Of a DNA stretch of 30,345 bases, positions 24,502 to 30,345 are shown in pieces; the stretch's first letter is position 1, and each line of letters starts with the position of its first letter. The stretch is taken from contig JADFMZ010000002.1 in NCBI GenBank assembly GCA_022563615.1, forward strand, positions 1 through 30,345, read 5' to 3'. Under the pieces are notes generated by a model. The model did not search any database and had not been told where the DNA came from. It saw nothing but the letters and a program-made list of their open reading frames with translations. Made by a program: the position numbers and the translations under genes. Origin of the DNA: Planctomycetota bacterium (GTDB lineage Bacteria > Planctomycetota > Phycisphaerae > UBA1845).

Positions 24502-24552
24502 ATGATGGAGGAGGTCCGCGCGTTCCGGGAAGTGCGGCTCCGGCTACGGTAA
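24502..24552 (+). CDS. possible 16-residue leader ORF upstream of fliD
   Basis: ATG ATG at 24502 is followed by 14 more codons and TAA (peptide MMEEVRAFREVRLRLR). GGGAGG lies 9 nt upstream, a far better ribosome site than the one before fliD. It ends 15 nt before the fliD start. It could be a leader peptide that brings ribosomes to fliD. It is too short to support by composition, and chance is quite possible. Confidence 0.25.
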   Translation: MMEEVRAFREVRLRLR

Positions 24553-24567
24553 TCGGATGAATACGAC

Positions 24568-27500
24568 ATGAGTGGCATTTCCAGCGGAATCGGGCTGATA
24601 TCGGGGATCAACACGGCCGACCTGATCGATCAGTTGATCGCCCTCGAATCTCGCCCCATTCGCAATCTCGAAGCCCGTGTGCAGGACATCGACATCCGGC
24701 GGACCGCTTTTCTGGCATTATCCGCACAGCTCCTGGCGGTCCGCAACGCCGTTGCGAACTTCAATAAGCCCTCTTTTTTCCAACGGTTCAACTCGTCCAG
24801 CACGAACGATAGCATCATCTCTGCGACGGCCAGCGACACGGCGATCCCGGGGAGCACGGTGTTTCGGATTCATTCTCTGGTGTCGAACCAGTCGATGGTC
24901 AGCCGGGGCTTTGCCGACCCGGATACGACGCCAATCGGTGTCGGTACGATTTCGATTGAGGTCGGTCATGGGAAAGTGAACAATGGAACCGACCTGGGGC
25001 TCCTCAATGGTGGGGCGGGCGTCCGGCGTGGGGTCATCACGATCACCGATCGTAGCGGCGCCTCTGCCGAGATTGACCTTCGAACCGCCCTGACCGTCAG
25101 CGACGTCCTGGCCGCCATCAATTCGGAAACCGGGATCGAGGTCCGCGCACGAGTCACGAGCTTGGCCCACGTCGGGGACGACGGCTCGGTGGCCACCGGA
25201 GATCGCATCATCGTGGAAGACCTCAGCGGCGGCGCCGGAGACCTGATCATCTCTGACCGGCTTGGCGGTTCCACGGCAGCCGACCTGGGCATCGCAGGCA
25301 GGGTATCGTCCGATCGGATCGACGGGAGCGACCTGGTGCGGCTGTCGATGGACATGCCGCTTTCGCTTCTCAATGACGGCAACGGGATAGGCCGAATGCG
25401 TCAAGGGAACGATCTCATCTTTTCCACAAGCTACGGCGACTTCAACGTCGGGCTCAATGGCATTCTTGCGTTCAACGAAGATACCGACCTGCGCGTGCTC
25501 AACAACGGCCGAGGCGTTCGCCTGGGCGTGATTCGCATCACCGACCGCGCCGGAGCATCGGTGGAGGTGGACCTTACGGAACTGGAGTCCCCGGCGGGCG
25601 TAACCGTTCGTCAGGTGCATCAACGTATCGCGGCGGCTTTCGAGGAGTCCGGGGTTGCCGCGTCCGTGACGGTGGTCAACTCCAGCTTTTTGATCACGGA
25701 TACTTCCGAGGTGACCGGCGATGACGAAAGTAATCTGATCGTGGAGGATGTTTCCGGCTTCGCCGCGGCGGACCTGGGCATTGCCGGCGATGTCGACAAC
25801 GAGTCCATTTTTGGCCGAACGATTTATCGCATCGCCACGCTGGGAGACGTAATCCGGGCGATCAATTTCGCGCCGGGCAACGGGGCCCTGGTGGAGGCTT
25901 CGATCTCACCGGATGGCAACGGCATCGCCTTGCGGGCCTTGGGATTTGAGAACACGGTTTCGATTGCCGCCGGGCTGGATGGTAACGGCCAGCCCTCCAC
26001 GGCGGCGGATGACCTCGGACTATTGGACGTCACGTTCAGCACGAATGATCCGTTTGAAACGCGTCGGCTGATCGCCGGATTGAACACCGTGCTGCTGGGG
26101 ACGCTGAATGGCGGGGCGGGAATCGGAACCGGCGTCGTGTCGCTGACCGACAGTCTGGGGCAAACGGCAACCATCGATTTGAGCGAGGCCGAGACGCTGC
26201 AGGACATCGTCGATTTGATCAACGGCGACGGCACGACGGCGCTAACCGCCTCGATCAATGCTGCAAACAATGGGATCGCCCTCCGCGATGAATCTGAAGG
26301 CGCGGGTGTCGTGGGCATCTCCGACGTTTCGGGCTCACTTGCGGCTGATCTGGGAATCGCCGGGACGTTCGACCTTTCGGCGAACCGCACCGTCAACGGC
26401 GGCAATCTGCAGTTGCAGTATATTTCGCGCCATACGCTGCTTTCAGAGCTCAACGGCGGGCGCGGCGTCAGCCTTGGCCCGTTCCGCGTGACTGACTCCA
26501 ATGGCGCGGTCCACGTTGTCAACCCGGCCAACAACATTGAGACCGTGGGCGAAATCATCGATGCAATTAACTTCGCCGGGGGCGACGCGTTCGAGGCTCG
26601 TATCAACGACACCGGCGACGGAATCATCGTGGTCGATCATGCGGACGGGTCTCAAACGCTGACCATCGAGGACGAAGACAACGGGTCCATCGCAGCCGAC
26701 CTTCGCCTGGTTGGAACGGCTGACGCCGGAGACAACTTCATCGACGGCTCTTTTGAGATCAAGATTGAGGTCAGCGCCGGCGATACGTTGGAGGATATCG
26801 CCGCGAAGCTGCGCGACGCGGACGATTCGATATCGGCTGCGGTCATTAACGACGGCAGCTCGGTCCGTCCCTTCAGCCTGACGATTACTTCGGCGGTTTC
26901 GGGGCGTCGCGGGGCGTTGATGATCGATTCCCTAGGACTGGACCTGAGGCTGGATACGCTGACCGAAGCCCGCGACGCCGTGGTCAGCATCGGGGCCGAC
27001 GGATCGTCCGCCGGTTTGCTCGTGACCAGTTCCACCAATCAACTGGACGGTGTCATGGAGGGGGTCACGTTTGATCTTCTGTCCGCAAGCGATGAGGAAG
27101 TCACCGTTACCATCGAACAGAACCTCGACGGCATCGTGGCAAGCATTAATAGTTTTGTGGAGCAGTACAATGCCGTGCTGGATGCGATCGACCAGTCCTC
27201 CAGCTTCGACGGGGAGACGTTCGAACGGGGGCCGCTGTTCGGAGACACCACCGTCGATCTCGTTCGCTCGCGCTTGGCGCGGGTCATCATGCGCCCGTTC
27301 GAGGGCGTGGACGCATCGGTGTCCCGGCTCTTTTTGATCGGTATTCGATTGGGAAGCGGCAACCGGCTCGAATTCGACGAAGAGCGGTTTCTGGAGGTCT
27401 ACGGACGATCGCCGCAACTCGTGGAAAAGCTTTTCTCGACGAAAGAAACCGGCTTCGGCGCTGTCATCCAGGAAACACTCGATGAGCTGACTCGTGATTT

Positions 27501-27696
27501 CGACGGGGTCATCGCCCGAAAAGACGAGCTGCTCACCGATCGGCAGGAGCTGCTGAACAACCGAATCGAAAGTCTCAACATTCTCCTGGACGCCAAGCGC
27601 GCCCGACTCGAAGCGCAGTTTATCGGGCTCGAATCCGCGCTGGCGGCCCTGCAGGCTCAGCAAAGCGCGATCGCGAACTTCGCTCTGTCCTTCTAA
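24568..27696 (+). CDS. fliD: oversized flagellar hook-associated protein 2 (filament cap) with four internal repeats
   Basis: The protein has 1042 residues, about twice a typical FliD. The N-terminus is the FliD_N domain (SGISSGIGLISGINTADLID, ALESRPIRNLEARVQ), and the C-terminus (about 830-1040) is FliD_C, with VTIEQNLDGIVASINSFVEQ YNAVLDAI and a final coiled coil (NRIESLNILLDAKRARLEAQ). The middle holds four units of about 90-100 residues (near 145-245, 310-406, 512-598, 627-715). Each starts with LNGGxGV..G...ITDR.GA and ends with AADLGIAG, built from flagellin-IN/hook-type motifs. It should cap the flagellar filament; the repeats enlarge the exposed region. The ribosome site is weak, and an overlapping mini-frame ATGAATACGACATGA precedes the start. 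The stop codon lies within a 14-bp direct repeat. Confidence 0.92.
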   Translation: MSGISSGIGLISGINTADLIDQLIALESRPIRNLEARVQDIDIRRTAFLALSAQLLAVRNAVANFNKPSFFQRFNSSSTNDSIISATASDTAIPGSTVFRIHSLVSNQSMVSRGFADPDTTPIGVGTISIEVGHGKVNNGTDLGLLNGGAGVRRGVITITDRSGASAEIDLRTALTVSDVLAAINSETGIEVRARVTSLAHVGDDGSVATGDRIIVEDLSGGAGDLIISDRLGGSTAADLGIAGRVSSDRIDGSDLVRLSMDMPLSLLNDGNGIGRMRQGNDLIFSTSYGDFNVGLNGILAFNEDTDLRVLNNGRGVRLGVIRITDRAGASVEVDLTELESPAGVTVRQVHQRIAAAFEESGVAASVTVVNSSFLITDTSEVTGDDESNLIVEDVSGFAAADLGIAGDVDNESIFGRTIYRIATLGDVIRAINFAPGNGALVEASISPDGNGIALRALGFENTVSIAAGLDGNGQPSTAADDLGLLDVTFSTNDPFETRRLIAGLNTVLLGTLNGGAGIGTGVVSLTDSLGQTATIDLSEAETLQDIVDLINGDGTTALTASINAANNGIALRDESEGAGVVGISDVSGSLAADLGIAGTFDLSANRTVNGGNLQLQYISRHTLLSELNGGRGVSLGPFRVTDSNGAVHVVNPANNIETVGEIIDAINFAGGDAFEARINDTGDGIIVVDHADGSQTLTIEDEDNGSIAADLRLVGTADAGDNFIDGSFEIKIEVSAGDTLEDIAAKLRDADDSISAAVINDGSSVRPFSLTITSAVSGRRGALMIDSLGLDLRLDTLTEARDAVVSIGADGSSAGLLVTSSTNQLDGVMEGVTFDLLSASDEEVTVTIEQNLDGIVASINSFVEQYNAVLDAIDQSSSFDGETFERGPLFGDTTVDLVRSRLARVIMRPFEGVDASVSRLFLIGIRLGSGNRLEFDEERFLEVYGRSPQLVEKLFSTKETGFGAVIQETLDELTRDFDGVIARKDELLTDRQELLNNRIESLNILLDAKRARLEAQFIGLESALAALQAQQSAIANFALSF

Positions 27697-27857
27697 GGGC
27701 CACTCCTGTGTGCCGGTCTTCCTCGGGGGTGTCTAAAAAGCCGCGCAGGAACCAGATTGGGGAGGGCGAAGCTCCTGCTGAGCCTCGGTTCCGGCTCTGT
27801 ACACGGCTCGGCGGGAGCCTCGCCCTCCCTTATTAAACACGCTCTAAGGCCCACTCC
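27693..27857. repeat. inserted palindromic element flanked by a 14-bp direct repeat
   Basis: CTAAGGGCCACTCC (27693-27706) and CTAAGGCCCACTCC (27844-27857) differ by one base and flank a core. The core has imperfect terminal inverted repeats GTGTCTAAAAAG (27729-27740) and CTTATTAAACAC (27829-27840). Inside is a long palindrome, GGGAGGGCGAAGCTCCTGCT (from 27760) against its near complement ending at 27829. Translated on the minus strand it gives REGEAPAEP, a peptide typical of a dispersed planctomycete repeat. The left direct repeat contains the fliD stop codon. Confidence 0.75.
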
Positions 27858-27960
27858 GGTCCGTTTTTTCTTATTATTGAAAAACTCGTCGTCCAAAGAG
27901 GGGCGCAGTACGTCAAGACAGCGGAGTCTACAAGCCCTGACAAAAAAGGAGACTGCCGTG

Positions 27961-29052
27961 ATGATGACCATCCATCGAATTGGTTACACCATCCTGACCC
28001 TCGCAATCCTGGCGGCCTGTGCGGGCTGTCCCTTTCGCAAGGAGCGCATTACCGTCACCGCGGACGGGGCTGTGCTGATGAGGCTTCAGTACGAAGGCTC
28101 GGCGGAGGAGCTGGAACGCTTCGACGCTTTACCCACTCCCGAAACCGGCTGGAAGGTCAAACGGGAGATCAAGAAACAAGACAATGATAAGGACGAGGAG
28201 ACGCAGGTGCTCACGGCGGAGCGTCGTTTCGCGCCCGGCGAGCCGCTGCCTCGCAACCTGGCGAAAGAGAACGACCCCGAGGCCGACCTCTACCTCGACT
28301 TTCCCACGACCTTGACCATTCAGGATCGCGCGGACGGGCGATACTTCCACTTCCGACGCACCTACACGCCTCGCCGCTGGGCCTACGTGCAGTATTGGCA
28401 CGATTCGATCGACAATGACACCAAGAAACTCGCAGATAAACCTGTCGATGAGCTGACGCGAGATGATCGACTCAAGATCGTGCAGGCGGTCGGCGGCATC
28501 GAGGCGTCTACGCAACTGGAATTCGCCAAAGAGGCCCTGGCTGAATTGGAGCCCGAGCTACCGCCGGAGTACGGCCTCCTGGCTCGCCGGGCGCTACTAT
28601 CCGCCTACGAGAAGAACGACCATTTTCGCCCTTTGCTCGACTTGTGCGAAGACATCACGGATGATCAGCGGGTAGCGTGCTACGGGCGCGAGGCGGATCG
28701 CATTCTCGCAGAGGGATATGATGCCTACCTCCAATCTCTTTCGGATTCAGGCCTCGGACAAAACCAGCAGGATGTGTTCCATCGCGCCTACCAGCGGGCC
28801 AAGCGTTTCCACCAGATCACCAACGAGCTTGGAGCCCATGGGTTTGAGATCGAGGTGCAAATGCCGGGCGCTATTGTGGCTCATAATGGAGAGAAGGTAC
28901 GTGAAGGCGAAGACGGTAACGTCGCCTATGTTACCTGGACGTTCGATGGAAGAGCGTTTCGGGATCGACCGGTTGAGATGATCGTGATCTCACGCGTGGA
29001 CCATGATTCTGCGGGCAAACGGAGGCACGATGTTGGCGTCGATCGCAAGTGA
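27961..29052 (+). CDS. lipoprotein of unknown function upstream of an ECF sigma factor
   Basis: The protein has 363 residues. AAGGAG at 27946-27951 favours ATG 27961 (ATG 27964 also possible). The signal sequence IGYTILTLAILAACAGC ends in a double lipobox (LAAC and ACAGC), so it is an exported lipoprotein. The mature part is charged and has no recognised family: a beta-rich start (ERITVTADGAVLMRLQYEGS), a Lys/Asp/Glu-rich linker (about 65-80), a helical middle, and a closing beta segment (VAYVTWTFDGRAFRDRPVEM). It overlaps the sigma gene by 23 nt. It may be sensed by, or be a target of, the sigma/anti-sigma pair (inference from overlap only). Confidence 0.75.
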   Translation: MMTIHRIGYTILTLAILAACAGCPFRKERITVTADGAVLMRLQYEGSAEELERFDALPTPETGWKVKREIKKQDNDKDEETQVLTAERRFAPGEPLPRNLAKENDPEADLYLDFPTTLTIQDRADGRYFHFRRTYTPRRWAYVQYWHDSIDNDTKKLADKPVDELTRDDRLKIVQAVGGIEASTQLEFAKEALAELEPELPPEYGLLARRALLSAYEKNDHFRPLLDLCEDITDDQRVACYGREADRILAEGYDAYLQSLSDSGLGQNQQDVFHRAYQRAKRFHQITNELGAHGFEIEVQMPGAIVAHNGEKVREGEDGNVAYVTWTFDGRAFRDRPVEMIVISRVDHDSAGKRRHDVGVDRK

Positions 29053-29557
29053 CCCTCCGGAAAGCGGCTTCGAGCCCTACGCCGCCGACGTGTACGGTTG
29101 GGCCTACCGTCTTCTGGGGCGTCATCACGACGCTCTGGATGTCGTTCAGGATGTATTTGTTAAATGGGCCCAACAATGCGCTCGGCAGCAGCCGCAACAT
29201 CCGCGAGGTTGGCTTCGACGCGTGACGCTCAATCGCGCCATCGACAAGGTTCGCGTCCGCCGCCACGGATCGCTCGAATCCGACGAAGCGATCGCGGGTC
29301 TTACGCATCCAGCCGAAGCGCCGGGGCAATCCATCGACCAGGTGGTCTTGAGGGACGATATCACTCAAGCGCTCGACCGGCTGACCGATTCTCAACGCAG
29401 CGTGCTGGTCGCCAAGATTTATGATGGCCTGACCTTTGCTCGGATTGGGGAAGAACTGGGGTTGGCTGTTTCGACCGTCAAGACTCAATACCTGCGGGCG
29501 TTGGATGTCGTTCGGGCTCAATTACGACCGCGCTGGGATGACCAGGAGAAGCTATGA
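29030..29557 (+). CDS. ECF-type RNA polymerase sigma factor
   Basis: The protein has 175 residues from ATG 29030, with GGAGG 4 nt upstream. The region 2 domain (about 10-78) has VYGWAYRLLGRHHDALDVVQ, DVFVKWAQ and the -10 recognition helix WLRRVTLNRAIDKVR. Region 4 (about 112-165) has ALDRLTDSQRSVLVAKIYDG and the helix-turn-helix FARIGEELGLAVSTVKTQYL. There is no region 3 and no extra C-terminal domain. It directs RNA polymerase to a small set of promoters, and its partner is the zinc-finger protein encoded immediately downstream. The start lies within the end of the lipoprotein gene and the stop overlaps the anti-sigma start. Confidence 0.93.
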   Translation: MLASIASDPPESGFEPYAADVYGWAYRLLGRHHDALDVVQDVFVKWAQQCARQQPQHPRGWLRRVTLNRAIDKVRVRRHGSLESDEAIAGLTHPAEAPGQSIDQVVLRDDITQALDRLTDSQRSVLVAKIYDGLTFARIGEELGLAVSTVKTQYLRALDVVRAQLRPRWDDQEKL

Positions 29558-30078
29558 ACTGTGAACCTTTTGAGTCGATGATGGCGGATGCATTGGGCGA
29601 TGAGCTGTCTCCTGACGATCGCACGGTGTTTGAAGCCCATTTGGCTGGGTGCGACCAGTGCAGGCATGAATACGAAACCCGACTGCAGACGATCAAGTCC
29701 CTACGTGATCTACCCGGACCGCAGCGCGTAACGATTCAGCGGCGTGGCAACCGGCTGGTGATTCAAGGCCTGCCCGAGTCGCCACCCGGAGTAATGCGGG
29801 TGCGATATCGGGGGGTTCTGCGTTACGCCGCCGGTTTATTGATTGCATTCACCGCCGGTTACGCCACGCACTTGGGGATGATGATGGGTGAAGACGGATC
29901 GGTCACCTCGAGCCTTTCGCCCGTCGCGGATCATCAGGGTAGTGAAAAGATGAACTTTGCATCCGCCCAGGTCGAGCGCGACACACTTCAATCATCGCTG
30001 GTGAATGTCCACTTTCGCCGTCCCGGTCGGTCCGATCTCGCCAAGTGTATGATCGCGATGCTCGTCCCCAGACCGTGA
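29554..30078 (+). CDS. zinc-finger (ZAS) membrane anti-sigma factor
   Basis: The protein has 174 residues, and its ATG overlaps the sigma stop (ATGA). The N-terminal zinc-binding anti-sigma motif is complete: C3, then H29, C33 and C36 (HLAGCDQC), with 25 residues between C3 and H29. A linker follows, then one membrane helix (about 90-110, VLRYAAGLLIAFTAGYAT), with the remaining 60 residues outside the cytoplasm and no known sensor fold. It should hold the ECF sigma factor inactive at the membrane until a signal releases it. Regulated proteolysis is common in the family, but no protease gene is seen here. Confidence 0.9.
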   Translation: MNCEPFESMMADALGDELSPDDRTVFEAHLAGCDQCRHEYETRLQTIKSLRDLPGPQRVTIQRRGNRLVIQGLPESPPGVMRVRYRGVLRYAAGLLIAFTAGYATHLGMMMGEDGSVTSSLSPVADHQGSEKMNFASAQVERDTLQSSLVNVHFRRPGRSDLAKCMIAMLVPRP

Positions 30079-30103
30079 GCTCGACTCGGCGTGTGTTGAA
30101 CCA

Positions 30104-30208
30104 AGAGCCTATCCCATGAAATCGAGTGGTTCCCGTTGTCAACCGGCAGCGCCGGATTTCAACCGGCAGCGCCGGATTTCAACCGGCAGCGCCGGATTTC
30201 AACCGGCG
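30104..30208. repeat. 20-bp tandem repeat array with TIR-like left end
   Basis: Three identical copies of AACCGGCAGCGCCGGATTTC (30141-30160, 30161-30180, 30181-30200) and a partial fourth follow the sequence AGAGCCTATCCCATGAA (30104-30120). Both the unit and that left end match the element at 2081-2190. The units are directly contiguous, so this is not CRISPR. A right inverted end is not found before the window edge. Confidence 0.8.
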
Positions 30209-30290
30209 ATAGACACTGACTACATACCCGTCCTACAATTAGACTGCCTAACGAAACGTGTTGCGAAGTGCCCACGACACTCAAACTTTA

Positions 30291-30330
30291 GCGCAGGCTA
30301 AAGCCAGCGGCTCGGTTTTGTCGGAAGTTC
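30291..30330 (-). repeat. inverted copy of the gspF-pilM intergenic element
   Basis: Read on the minus strand, AACTTCCGACAAAACCGAG and the following GCTTTAGCC hairpin (30330-30291) match 11099-11136 at most positions. The copy is cut short by the window edge. It confirms that the element at 11.1 kb is dispersed. It has no coding capacity. Confidence 0.65.
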
Positions 30331-30345
30331 TTATCAGGTTGGACC

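Noticed and set aside
24718..25623. Long minus-strand open frames over fliD, also 25824-26627 and 26932-27663
   Set aside because: All are antisense to FliD; the composition is repetitive only because fliD is repetitive.
27757..27960. Longer N-terminus of the lipoprotein (from 27757)
   Set aside because: It would translate the palindromic repeat element; the lipoprotein signal and AAGGAG site fix the start at 27961.
30141..30208. Possible CRISPR array
   Set aside because: The 20-bp units are contiguous with no spacers, and no cas gene is seen.

Overview
The window reads as a chromosomal segment from a free-living Gram-negative bacterium, most likely a member of the Planctomycetota. The case rests on several signs together: high GC with many GTG/TTG starts, a short histone H1-like (Hc1) protein, a very divergent HolA, an oversized FliD, and several families of short palindromic repeats, including one whose translated shadow contains the 'GEAPAEP' peptide often seen in planctomycete annotations. 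No rRNA, tRNA, CRISPR, transposase or phage gene was seen, so the taxonomy is inference.

Left part (1-7.9 kb), signalling. A partial ABC-transporter permease enters from the left edge and its frame runs on, implausibly, antisense to a SpoIIE-type PP2C phosphatase with a degenerate receiver domain (minus strand). A secreted DUF192 protein follows, also minus strand. On the plus strand come a membrane PAS histidine kinase, a single-domain response regulator, an HD-GYP c-di-GMP phosphodiesterase, a membrane protein with a degenerate GGDEF domain, and a STAS anti-anti-sigma-type protein. The last three are tightly coupled (1-nt gap, then a 4-nt overlap).

Centre (8-14.8 kb), a type IV pilus/type II secretion-like assembly operon: GspE/PilB ATPase, GspF/PilC platform protein, PilM, PilN, PilO, a PilP/GspC-like protein and a prepilin-like major (pseudo)pilin. 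The ATPase carries an intact two-copy MshEN-type N-terminal motif, the known c-di-GMP-binding module. The HD-GYP and degenerate GGDEF genes just upstream may therefore set the ligand that the motor reads. No secretin, retraction ATPase or prepilin peptidase lies in the window.

14.8-22.5 kb is a mixed stretch: a FabZ-like hotdog dehydratase (minus), the Hc1-like protein (minus), a secreted beta-sandwich/TPR protein, DNA polymerase III delta (holA), an unidentified lipoprotein, an outer-membrane barrel-like protein followed by a strong terminator, a formyltransferase-family enzyme with the N/H/D catalytic triad, and a DUF3052-like protein (minus).

Right part (22.9-30.3 kb): FapA (DUF342) and a 1042-residue FliD with four internal repeat units, implying flagellar motility. 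Then come a lipoprotein overlapping an ECF sigma factor, which in turn overlaps its zinc-finger anti-sigma factor. Intergenic spaces hold TIR-flanked or palindromic elements at about 2.1, 7.9, 11.1, 27.7 and 30.1-30.3 kb. Two of these families occur twice in the window.
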